Source: Candidatus Woesearchaeota archaeon (GTDB taxonomy: Archaea; Nanobdellota; Nanobdellia; Woesearchaeales; SM23-78). Taken from it: DNA of 14,129 nucleotides. The notes below the pieces were generated by a model. It was not told the DNA's origin. It did no database searches and saw only the letters and a program-made list of their open reading frames with translations. Within the stretch, counting starts at the first letter, position 1. Each line of letters begins with the position of its first letter. A program made the translations under genes and the position numbers. The stretch is from assembly GCA_019322375.1 (NCBI GenBank), contig JAHWIP010000063.1, positions 1 to 14,129 on the forward strand, read 5' to 3'. Shown here one piece after another: positions 1-5,619 of this stretch.

Positions 1-2
1 TA

Positions 3-91
3 TAAACCCAAGAACCTTTTGGCTCCTGGGTTTAAGGTTGAGACAAGCAAATCTCTGATTTGCGGTCCCAGAAAACTTTGTTTTCTGAGAC
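3..91. repeat. Three consecutive stem-loops
   Basis: Three hairpins lie side by side. The first pairs TAAACCCA (3-10) with TGGGTTTA (27-34); the stem continues inward with two mismatches to a TTTT loop (17-20). The second pairs GCAAATC (47-53) with GATTTGC (57-63) around a 3-base loop. The third pairs CAGAAAAC (69-76) with GTTTTCTG (80-87) around TTT. GTC at 65-67 can pair with GAC at 42-44, extending hairpin 2, or with GAC at 89-91, extending hairpin 3, so the two extensions exclude each other. The array touches the stop codon of the substrate-binding protein gene (91-93, - strand). It could be a 3'-UTR structure, a processing or termination signal, or part of a structured RNA or repeat continuing outside the window. 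It is not a tRNA. The pairing is seen directly; the role is unknown. Confidence 0.6.
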
Positions 92-1230
92 TATATATCT
101 ATCTCTCTCCATTCTCCTTCTATTGCTTGGATGTAGATTGGCGGCCTTCTTGCTATTCCGTCTTTGTTAAACTTAATCAGGTCTCCGTTTATGCTTTCTA
201 TTTCCATTGAGAGTATTTCTTTGCTTAAGCAGTCCCTGTCTGTTGTTTTTCCTTGTGAATCACATGCTCTCAGGGCTTTTGCTAAGATCATTATATCGTC
301 ATAGGAGTAAAGCGCGTCTGGCAGTGGTGGTTCTCTATATCTTTTTTCATATTCTTGTACAAACTTGTTTTCTTTTGGGCTTGCACTTGGTGCAAACCCA
401 TACCAGGCACTTACTGCTTTGTTGTGTGAGAATATCTGCGTCATTTCTGGTGTTCTTGCTGCTTCTAATGTAATTGCTGATGACTGAAAGGTTTGCATTT
501 CTATTAATCCTAGCTCTTGCAGCTGCTTCATAAAATAATGGTTCTGCCTCCATGTGCATGTTACTAATGCATCTATTTCATCCAAGGGTGTTTTTAGTAT
601 TATTGTCCTGAAATCTGTTTCATCTGCAGGATACAGTTCTGAACTAATTATTTCAATATCTTTTTTCTCTGCTTCTTGTTCAAATGCTTCTTTGTGTTTT
701 AAGCACTGGTCGCTTATTTCTCCGATGTATGCTATTTTTTTCTTTTCAAAATAAATTAATGCATCTACTATGATTTTTCCTGACTCTGCTTTATCCCAAT
801 AATCCTTAACTACATATGGTGATGATTCTGCTATTGGATTATGGGTTGACTGGTAAAACAAAAACTTCCCATTATCAACAACCACGTCTTTTACTGCCAT
901 GGTTATGTGTGTGAATGCTGAGAAAATTACATCTGCTGAGTCTATTGTCATTAGTTTATGCACTCCTGTTACTGCTTCTTTTGGCTCTCCTTTGTTGTCT
1001 TCTATTATCACTTTTAGCTCTCTTCCATTTATGCCTCCTTCTGAATTTATTTTTTCCAGTGCCATTAGCATTCCATTATATTGGTGTATTGCATAGCTGG
1101 CGTATTTGCCTGTCATTGCCATGGTTGCTCCTATCTTTACCGGCTCTTTTGTTACCTGCCCTGTGGGTGTTGTGGCACAGGCTGTTAGCAGGATTAATAG
1201 AGCTATAGCTAGGTAAATTATTTGTTTCAT
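91..1230 (-). CDS. ABC transporter substrate-binding lipoprotein, branched-chain amino acid (LivJ) type
   Basis: A 379-residue extracytoplasmic binding protein of the periplasmic-binding-protein type 1 / Peripla_BP_6 family, which captures amino acids or related small ligands for ABC import. The N-terminus is a signal peptide with a hydrophobic run and a lipobox (LLTAC, Cys18), so the mature protein is probably lipid-anchored outside the membrane. The family pattern follows: VKIGATMAMTGKYA (about 32-45), NGMLMALEKINSEGGING (about 52-69), then IEDNKGEP. The length is normal for the family. The start ATG follows GGGGGAT with a 6-base spacer. A TATA element at 1279-1286 would give a leader of roughly 25 nt. 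No permease or ATPase gene is in the window, so substrate and partners are open. It is divergent from a TrmB-family regulator, which suggests control by it. Confidence 0.85.
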   Translation of the reverse strand: MKQIIYLAIALLILLTACATTPTGQVTKEPVKIGATMAMTGKYASYAIHQYNGMLMALEKINSEGGINGRELKVIIEDNKGEPKEAVTGVHKLMTIDSADVIFSAFTHITMAVKDVVVDNGKFLFYQSTHNPIAESSPYVVKDYWDKAESGKIIVDALIYFEKKKIAYIGEISDQCLKHKEAFEQEAEKKDIEIISSELYPADETDFRTIILKTPLDEIDALVTCTWRQNHYFMKQLQELGLIEMQTFQSSAITLEAARTPEMTQIFSHNKAVSAWYGFAPSASPKENKFVQEYEKRYREPPLPDALYSYDDIMILAKALRACDSQGKTTDRDCLSKEILSMEIESINGDLIKFNKDGIARRPPIYIQAIEGEWREIDI

Positions 1231-1278
1231 TATATTATCCCCCGTTGAAGCTTAGTAATACTTGGGAAGAGCACAAAA

Positions 1279-1288
1279 TATTTAAAGG
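1279..1288 (-). promoter_or_regulatory. TATA/BRE region between the binding protein and TrmB genes
   Basis: CCTTTAAATA on the - strand fits an archaeal BRE plus TATA box for the binding-protein gene (expected start near 1256, upstream of its GGGGGAT site). Read on the + strand the same bases give TATTTAAA, centred 28 nt before the ATG at 1311, so one near-symmetric element may serve both divergent genes. The 15-mer TATTTAAAGGTTGTT (1279-1293) recurs exactly in the hydB promoter at 10528-10542. Confidence 0.6.
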
Positions 1289-1291
1289 TTG

Positions 1292-1311
1292 TTTGTCTAA
1301 AAATAGACAAA
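1292..1311. promoter_or_regulatory. Perfect inverted repeat, probable operator of the TrmB-family gene
   Basis: TTTGTCTA-AAAA-TAGACAAA, with 8-bp arms and a 4-bp spacer, runs up to and into the ATG at 1311. It lies just downstream of the TATA element, where the transcription start of a leaderless message is expected. A dimeric regulator bound here would block RNA polymerase, so autorepression by the adjacent wHTH protein is the simplest reading. It differs from the published TACT-N-AGTA type TrmB box. The binding protein is inferred. Confidence 0.6.
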
Positions 1312-2036
1312 TGAAAGAGATACAAGAAAAATTAATAGGAATAGGATTATCAAAAGCACAAGCAGTCATATACACAGCCCTGCTTAAGCTAAACAGAGCA
1401 ACAGTAAAACAAATAGCAGAAGAAAGCGGGTTTCACAGAACAAACATCTATGACATAATGGATGAACTAAAAGAAAAAGGCCTGGTCACATACTATAAAG
1501 AAGGAAAAAGCACATACTACACAGCAGTTGACCCAAAACGCCTGTTCACAGTTCTGGAGGAAAAAAAAGAAGTGCTAAAAAAAGCAATGCCAGAACTAGA
1601 AAAGGTGTTTCACCACACAAAAGAAAAAATAGAAGTGCAAATATACAAAGGCCAGCAGGGAATGAAATCAGCATGGAACAACCTAGTTAAACACAAGAAC
1701 ATTACATATTATGGAATCATGGTAAGAGGGCAACTCAGAAGAGAACTGCCTGTGTTTGCAAAACAGCTCATAAGAAAAATCAATGAACAAAACATAAAAT
1801 ATAAAGGATTATATACAGAAGATTTTGGAAAAACAAGAATGAACAAAGAAGTAAGATATGTTCATCCAAAATACTCAACACCAGTATCAACCCATGTTTA
1901 TAAAGACATGGTGCTAATCCAAATCTGGAGCCCGGAAATGATGGCAATAGAAATAAAATCCCAGAGAATAGCAGATGCATACAAAGACCAGTTCAACATG
2001 CTCTGGAAAGATGCAAGTAAAAAGCCATTGGAATGA
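1311..2036 (+). CDS. TrmB-family transcriptional regulator
   Basis: A 241-residue DNA-binding regulator. The N-terminal winged helix-turn-helix (about 1-75) begins LGIGLSKAQAVIYTALL-like and contains the recognition-helix segment SGFHRTNIYDIMDEL, typical of archaeal TrmB proteins. A charged helix (about 82-106) is probably a dimerising coiled coil. The C-terminal domain (about 108-235) resembles the short phospholipase-D-like TrmB effector domain and ends in the familiar NMLWKDA. The long maltose-binding domain of Thermococcus TrmB is absent, so the ligand cannot be predicted. The ATG at 1311 is chosen over an in-frame upstream start at 1245 because family homology begins there, the TATA element lies 28 nt before it, and the upstream codons would overlap that promoter. 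It probably represses itself through the palindrome at its start, and possibly the divergent binding-protein gene. Confidence 0.85.
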   Translation: MKEIQEKLIGIGLSKAQAVIYTALLKLNRATVKQIAEESGFHRTNIYDIMDELKEKGLVTYYKEGKSTYYTAVDPKRLFTVLEEKKEVLKKAMPELEKVFHHTKEKIEVQIYKGQQGMKSAWNNLVKHKNITYYGIMVRGQLRRELPVFAKQLIRKINEQNIKYKGLYTEDFGKTRMNKEVRYVHPKYSTPVSTHVYKDMVLIQIWSPEMMAIEIKSQRIADAYKDQFNMLWKDASKKPLE

Positions 2037-2071
2037 TTTAATTAAAACCCATATTCTAATTCTTACGTAAA

Positions 2072-2101
2072 TTCTACGATTTTTTACTTATACATTTTAT
2101 T
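2072..2101 (+). terminator. T-rich stretch after the TrmB-family gene, possible archaeal terminator
   Basis: A T6 run and further T-rich sequence (ATTTTTTAC, CATTTTATT) follow the TrmB stop codon by about 40 bases without a strong stem. Archaeal RNA polymerase commonly stops at such T-tracts. This is inference from composition only. Confidence 0.3.
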
Positions 2102-2119
2102 AAGCAGTTCTCACAATAT

Positions 2120-2131
2120 CCGTCCGGGCGG
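2120..2131. repeat. GC-rich near-palindrome upstream of the toxin-antitoxin promoter
   Basis: CCGTCCGGGCGG is a 12-bp near-palindrome (one mismatched pair, T versus G) in very AT-rich surroundings, about 10 bases before the TATA element of the toxin-antitoxin operon. It could be a protein-binding site. No known site is recognised. Confidence 0.3.
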
Positions 2132-2140
2132 CAAAAACAA

Positions 2141-2150
2141 AATATTTATA
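2141..2150 (+). promoter_or_regulatory. TATA box of the toxin-antitoxin operon
   Basis: AATATTTATA, centred near 2146, is an archaeal TATA-like element. It predicts transcription from about 2171, inside the second operator repeat, and so a leader of roughly 27 nt that carries a Shine-Dalgarno sequence. Confidence 0.5.
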
Positions 2151-2188
2151 TATTATAAAACATTATATTTTATTATAAAACATTATAA
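2151..2188. repeat. Two 17-bp direct repeats with internal palindromes, probable antitoxin operator
   Basis: TATTATAAAACATTATA occurs at 2151-2167 and again at 2171-2187, exactly 20 bp apart (about two helical turns). Each copy is itself an inverted repeat; the second is perfect: TTATAA-AACA-TTATAA (2173-2188). The pair covers the region from the TATA box through the expected transcription start to the ribosome binding site. This is the arrangement expected for cooperative binding of a ribbon-helix-helix-type antitoxin that represses its own operon. Confidence 0.6.
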
Positions 2189-2194
2189 GGTGAT
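2188..2194 (+). promoter_or_regulatory. Shine-Dalgarno site deciding the antitoxin start
   Basis: AGGTGAT matches the archaeal anti-Shine-Dalgarno complement perfectly and sits 4 bases before the ATG at 2199. The in-frame GTG at 2190 is part of this site, so it is not the start. Confidence 0.75.
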
Positions 2195-2198
2195 ATTT

Positions 2199-2441
2199 AT
2201 GCCGCAGGCAATTATAAAGTTAGGAGAACATGAAGACAGGATACTAACCATTGTGAAAGGCAAGTATGGATTAAAAAACAAATCAGAGGCAATGAACATG
2301 GTAATAAACCAATATGAGGAAGCTCTTCTGGAACCAGAATTAAGGCCAGAGTACAAAAAAGAACTGCTTAAAATAGATAAAGGCAGATTCAAGAAGTTCT
2401 CCAGCATTGAAGAACTAAGAAAGGAAATAGAAAGTGCTTGA
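2199..2441 (+). CDS. Putative type II antitoxin (RHH-like / DUF2683-like)
   Basis: An 80-residue acidic-basic protein directly upstream of a RelE-type toxin gene and 6 bases from it. The N-terminus (QAIIKLGEHEDRILTIVKGKYG, written here as residues 3-24) gives a short strand followed by a helix. It continues with KNKSEAMNMVINQYEEALLE, the strand-helix-helix pattern of ribbon-helix-helix DNA-binding antitoxins; it resembles small archaeal DUF2683 proteins as I recall them. The C-terminal half (EPELRPEYKKELLKI onward) is charged and probably wraps around the toxin. It is expected to neutralise the toxin and repress the operon by binding the repeats upstream. The ATG at 2199 is fixed by the Shine-Dalgarno sequence AGGTGAT. 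The family assignment is by pattern and context. Confidence 0.7.
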   Translation: MPQAIIKLGEHEDRILTIVKGKYGLKNKSEAMNMVINQYEEALLEPELRPEYKKELLKIDKGRFKKFSSIEELRKEIESA

Positions 2442-2447
2442 TAAAAA

Positions 2448-2717
2448 ATGTATGAGTATAAAAGAAGTGATAAACTAAAGAGAATACTAAAAAAGCTTTA
2501 CAAGAAAGATAAAAAACTATACCAGGCAATACTAAAAAAGATTAATGAAATCCTGCACAGTGATAACCCAGACCACTACAAGAACCTAAGCTATGACATG
2601 AAAGAATTCAAAAGAGTACATATAGGAAGCTTTATACTAGTATTTAAAATAGAGGAAAAAAAGAAAGCAATAAAATTCGAAGACTTTGGGCATCATGATG
2701 ATGTGTATAGGAAGTAA
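2448..2717 (+). CDS. RelE/ParE-superfamily toxin
   Basis: An 89-residue, very lysine-rich small protein with the RelE fold pattern: two N-terminal helices (SDKLKRILKKLYKKDKKL, ILKKINEIL), then strands around KRVHIGSFILVFKIEEKKKAIKF, and a C-terminal end FGHHDDVYRK that matches the DHxDxVYR ending of archaeal RelE toxins. Family members cleave mRNA on the ribosome, so the likely role is growth arrest when the antitoxin is degraded. It is the second gene of a two-gene operon and begins 6 bases after the antitoxin stop. No clear Shine-Dalgarno precedes it, which is compatible with translational coupling. ParE-type gyrase poisoning cannot be excluded from sequence alone. Confidence 0.8.
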   Translation: MYEYKRSDKLKRILKKLYKKDKKLYQAILKKINEILHSDNPDHYKNLSYDMKEFKRVHIGSFILVFKIEEKKKAIKFEDFGHHDDVYRK

Positions 2718-2740
2718 GGGGTAAGGGTTGAATTCAAACG

Positions 2741-2755
2741 TATAAATTTATAAAG
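2741..2755 (+). promoter_or_regulatory. TATA region of the uridine-kinase-like gene
   Basis: TATAAATTTATA (2741-2752) is a perfect 12-bp palindrome followed by AAG. The element TTTATAAAG (2747-2755) is centred about 27 nt before the ATG at 2778, predicting a leaderless transcript. No ribosome binding site precedes the gene. Confidence 0.55.
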
Positions 2756-2777
2756 TTCATATTTCTTCTTTATACAT

Positions 2778-3383
2778 ATGGAAAAATATATTATTGCAAT
2801 CGCAGGCGGTTCTGGTTGTGGCAAATCAACTTTAGCTTACAGTCTTAAAGACAGGTTTCCTGACCTAATTGAAGTTGTGCATTTTGATGATTATCATAAA
2901 AAGAAAGAGGACTTGCCTTTGCTTAATGGTATGAGAAATTGGGATCATCCAGATGCAATTAATTTTTCTCAATTATATGATGACCTGAAAAAATTAATCT
3001 CAGGAAAAGATGTTGAAATAATGACTAAAAGCAGTATTTTAAATCCAGAATATGAAGAAAAAGGAAGGATACATCATCTCATGCAATCAAAGAAAATTAT
3101 TATTATCGAGGGATACATGGTTCTATTAGAAGAGAAAATAAGAAAACTTTGCAATTTAAAGATATACCTTGATATACCTCTGAAACTTGGCTTATCAAGA
3201 AGAGACAAAGTTACTTATTATGATGAAGATGAATACAACAAGATAATTCTAAGCCCAATGCAAAAAAAATATGTTGAGCCAACAAAAGAATTTGCTGATA
3301 TTGTGATTGACGTAGAAAAAAACAGTAAAGAAGATGTGCAAAAAATAGTTATTAATAAATTAAAAGAAGAAAAAGTTATTTAA
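2778..3383 (+). CDS. Uridine kinase / phosphoribulokinase-like P-loop kinase
   Basis: A 201-residue cytoplasmic NTPase-fold kinase. Residues 10-18 (GGSGCGKST) form a textbook Walker A loop. HFDDYHK (35-41) matches the D-DxYh segment of the uridine kinase/PRK superfamily, and IIIIEGYMVL (about 110-119) is the second strand with the conserved acidic residue. The fold and size fit nucleoside or small-molecule kinases rather than full-length Udk, and the substrate cannot be named; uridine or cytidine salvage is the default guess. The gene is preceded by a TATA element and has no operon partner. Its 3' end overlaps the 3' end of the convergent acetate kinase gene by 8 bases, so read-through from either side would produce antisense RNA. 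Confidence 0.75.
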   Translation: MEKYIIAIAGGSGCGKSTLAYSLKDRFPDLIEVVHFDDYHKKKEDLPLLNGMRNWDHPDAINFSQLYDDLKKLISGKDVEIMTKSSILNPEYEEKGRIHHLMQSKKIIIIEGYMVLLEEKIRKLCNLKIYLDIPLKLGLSRRDKVTYYDEDEYNKIILSPMQKKYVEPTKEFADIVIDVEKNSKEDVQKIVINKLKEEKVI

Positions 3384-4548
3384 CCAACTCCATCACCTCC
3401 CTTGCTATCTGCAGCTCCTCGTTGGTTGGGATTACGTATATCTTTATTCTTGCTCCTGGTTTTGAGATTATTATTTCATTGCTTTTGTTGAGTTTCTTGT
3501 TTACTTCTATGCCCAGGTGCTCAAGGTATTTGCATACGTCTCTTCTTACAAATGAGGCTCCTTGTCCTATGCCTCCTGTGAATACCAGTGCATCCAGTCC
3601 TCCCAGCACTGCCATGTATCCTCCGATATAAAAGGCTGTTCTGTAAGCAAACATTTGCAAGGCCAGCTTTGCTCTTTTATTTCCTTTTAAGCTTGCTTTG
3701 TGCAAATCCCTTACATCTCTTGTTAAGCCTGATATTCCTAGCAAACCTGATTTCTTATTTAGATATAATTCCAGCTCCTGCACTTTGAATATCTTGTTAA
3801 CAGCTAAAAACAATGGTATTGCAGGGTCTAGTGAGCCTGTTCTTGTGCCCATTATAAGCCCTTCTAATGGTGTTAATCCCATTGAGGTTTCTATTGACTT
3901 GCCGTTTCTTACTGCTGCTAATGATGCTCCATTGCCCAGGTGGCAGGTTATTATCCTGCTCTCTCTTCTTCCTAATAATTTCATTGCCTGGTGAGCAACA
4001 TATTTATGGCTGGTTCCATGAAAACCATACTTTCTTATTTTATAAGTCTTATATAACTCATAAGGCAGGCCATACAGATATGCTTCTTCTGGCAAACTTT
4101 GATGAAAAGCTGTGTCAAAAACAGCTACTTGAGAAGTCTTTGGAAGCATTTTTTTGCATGCAAGTATTCCTGCTAGATTAGGAGGGTTGTGCAATGGTGC
4201 TAATTCAAACAATTGTTTTATTGTCTTTATAACCTTTTCATTGATAAGAGTTGGTTTTGAATAATGCTCTCCTCCATGCACCACTCTGTGCCCTATTGCT
4301 CCTATCTCATGATAATCTTTTATAACTTGTTTTTCTTTTAATGATTTCAGGGCTATCATAACAGCATCCACATGGTCTTTCACTAAGTTCTTTTTTTCAT
4401 CAGTCAGTCCGCCATGCTTTATCTTTACATCACACCTGTCAAGCCCTATGCCATCAACATGCCCTGAGATTACTGCTCTTTCTGTTTCCATGTCAAATAA
4501 TTTATATTTTAAAGAACTGCTGCCTGAGTTTAGTACTAGTATTTTCAT
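3376..4548 (-). CDS. ackA: Acetate kinase
   Basis: A 390-residue enzyme that transfers phosphate between acetyl phosphate and ADP, making ATP and acetate (reversible). All expected ASKHA-fold features are visible: NSGSSS (7-12), HRVVHGG (87-93, R88), FDTAFH (144-149, D145), GFHGTSH (175-181, H177), CHLGNG (202-207), GTRTGSLDP (234-242, R236), FTGGIG near the end and a C-terminal TNEE (375-378). They correspond to the substrate, phosphate and metal sites known from the Methanosarcina enzyme. The ATG at 4548 is preceded by AAAGGTG with a 5-base spacer; codons further upstream lack homology. The gene follows pta by 24 bases and is surely co-transcribed with it. The pta-ackA route is uncommon in Archaea, where ADP-forming acetyl-CoA synthetase is usual. 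Confidence 0.96.
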   Translation of the reverse strand: MKILVLNSGSSSLKYKLFDMETERAVISGHVDGIGLDRCDVKIKHGGLTDEKKNLVKDHVDAVMIALKSLKEKQVIKDYHEIGAIGHRVVHGGEHYSKPTLINEKVIKTIKQLFELAPLHNPPNLAGILACKKMLPKTSQVAVFDTAFHQSLPEEAYLYGLPYELYKTYKIRKYGFHGTSHKYVAHQAMKLLGRRESRIITCHLGNGASLAAVRNGKSIETSMGLTPLEGLIMGTRTGSLDPAIPLFLAVNKIFKVQELELYLNKKSGLLGISGLTRDVRDLHKASLKGNKRAKLALQMFAYRTAFYIGGYMAVLGGLDALVFTGGIGQGASFVRRDVCKYLEHLGIEVNKKLNKSNEIIISKPGARIKIYVIPTNEELQIAREVMELVK

Positions 4549-4553
4549 AAAAA

Positions 4554-4560
4554 CACCTTT
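4554..4560 (-). promoter_or_regulatory. Shine-Dalgarno site deciding the ackA start
   Basis: AAAGGTG on the - strand lies 5 bases before the ATG at 4548, where the AckA family sequence begins (MKILVLNSG). The GTG within the site is not used as a start. Confidence 0.7.
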
Positions 4561-4572
4561 ACACAATTTCTT

Positions 4573-5559
4573 TTAAACTGGCTCTTCCTGGGCTTCAACA
4601 ACTGTTATCACTGTAACATCCACTATGTCATCAACATTGCATCCTCTTGACAAGTCATTAACAGGTTTTCTTAGTCCCTGAATTATTGGGCCAACAGCAT
4701 GCGCTCCTGCCAGCCTCTGAACCAGTTTGTAAGCAATGTTGCCTGAGTTTAAATCAGGGAATATAAGTATATTTGCATCTCCTTGCAGTTTTGAACCAGG
4801 AAACTTTTTCTCGCACACTCCAGGGACAAGGGCTGCGTCTACCTGCATTTCTCCTTCCACAATCAAGTCTGGTGCTTTGTCTTTTACAATAGCTGTTGCT
4901 TCCTTAACCTTATCCACCAACGGGTGCTTTGCAGAGCCATGGGTTGAGAATGAGAGCATTGCTACTTTTGGCTCTATTCCAAATCTTTTTGCTGTTTTTT
5001 CTGTGTCAATTGCAATCACTGCTAGGTCTTTTGCATCAGGGTTTATCATAACTGCGCAGTCTGCAAAAAAGATTAACCTGTTCTCAAGCATCATTAAGAA
5101 AACACTTGATACTTTATGGAATTTCTCATGGGTCTTTATTATCTGGAGCGCAGGCCTCAGGGTGTGGGCTGTTGGGTGTGCTGCCCCTGATATCAGGCCG
5201 TCTGCTTCTCCAAGGTGCACAAGCATGGTTCCAAAATAAACACAGTCCTGAAGAGTCTCTTTTGCTTTATCAAAAGTCATGCCCTTATTTTTTCTTAATT
5301 CAAAAAAAGCATTAGCATACCTGTCATATTCAGGGCAGTTAGCAGGATTCATTATTCTAACTCCTTCCAGGCTCACCCCTATGCTCTGTGCTCTGCTGTT
5401 TATCTCATTATCATCTCCTATCAGAATTATTTTTGCAATTCTCTCCTTACTCACTTGCTCTGCAGCCCTGATAACTCTTTCATCACTCCCTTCTGCATAA
5501 ACAATGGTTTTAGGGTTTTGCTTTGCTTTTTCCCTTAGACTGTCTAACAGGTTTCTCAT
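4573..5559 (-). CDS. pta: Phosphate acetyltransferase (phosphotransacetylase)
   Basis: A 328-residue enzyme converting acetyl-CoA and phosphate into acetyl phosphate and CoA, the substrate for the next gene, ackA. It is the short single-domain (PTA_PTB) form, without the regulatory N-terminal domains of enterobacterial Pta. Recognisable blocks are KTIVYAEGSDERVIRAA, YFGTMLVHLGEADGLISGAA, HTLRPALQII, MLSFSTHGSAK and a C-terminal FPDLNSGNIAYKLVQRLA followed by GPIIQGLRKPVNDLSRGC. The ATG at 5559 is preferred over the ATG at 5568: the N-terminus then lines up with the Methanosarcina enzyme as I recall it, and the distance to the TATA box centre (28-29 nt) fits leaderless transcription, whereas 5568 would be only about 20 nt from it. 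It is the first gene of the pta-ackA operon. Confidence 0.95.
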   Translation of the reverse strand: MRNLLDSLREKAKQNPKTIVYAEGSDERVIRAAEQVSKERIAKIILIGDDNEINSRAQSIGVSLEGVRIMNPANCPEYDRYANAFFELRKNKGMTFDKAKETLQDCVYFGTMLVHLGEADGLISGAAHPTAHTLRPALQIIKTHEKFHKVSSVFLMMLENRLIFFADCAVMINPDAKDLAVIAIDTEKTAKRFGIEPKVAMLSFSTHGSAKHPLVDKVKEATAIVKDKAPDLIVEGEMQVDAALVPGVCEKKFPGSKLQGDANILIFPDLNSGNIAYKLVQRLAGAHAVGPIIQGLRKPVNDLSRGCNVDDIVDVTVITVVEAQEEPV

Positions 5560-5583
5560 ACTAGACATATAGCACTTAAGAGC

Positions 5584-5592
5584 TTATATAAA
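5584..5592. promoter_or_regulatory. Palindromic TATA box shared by pta and the acyltransferase gene
   Basis: TTATATAA (5584-5591) is its own reverse complement and is the only strong TATA element between the divergent genes. It lies about 28 nt from the pta ATG at 5559 and about 32 nt from the acyltransferase ATG at 5620. Both strands also show a flanking element (CTTATATAA, CTTTATATAA). A single TBP-binding site could direct transcription both ways. Confidence 0.55.
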
Positions 5593-5619
5593 GTTTTATT
5601 GTCACTTGATAAAAGCAAA

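Noticed and set aside
3..91. tRNA or rRNA fragment
   Set aside because: The stems are three independent hairpins; there is no acceptor stem, anticodon arm or T-loop arrangement on either strand.
915..1208. Hydrophobic open frame antisense to the binding-protein gene
   Set aside because: It is a shadow of the signal peptide and core coding sequence on the opposite strand, with no start context.
1245..1310. Longer N-terminus for the TrmB-family regulator
   Set aside because: These codons overlap the TATA element and the operator palindrome, and the extension has no homology to the family.
2151..2188. CRISPR array
   Set aside because: There are only two short AT-rich copies with a 3-base gap, located in a promoter; no spacers or cas genes.
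3376..3383. Frameshift or fusion at the kinase/ackA junction
   Set aside because: Both genes end in normal stop codons; it is a simple 8-base convergent overlap.
3867..4181. Open frame antisense to ackA
   Set aside because: ackA is unambiguous on the other strand, and this frame gives no recognisable protein.
5560..5568. ATG at 5568 as the pta start
   Set aside because: It is only about 20 nt from the TATA box centre, and Pta homology begins at the ATG at 5559. Not fully excluded.
5599..5619. TTG start of the acyltransferase gene
   Set aside because: It lies about 11 nt from the TATA box centre, upstream of any transcript that box could produce; the ATG at 5620 fits.
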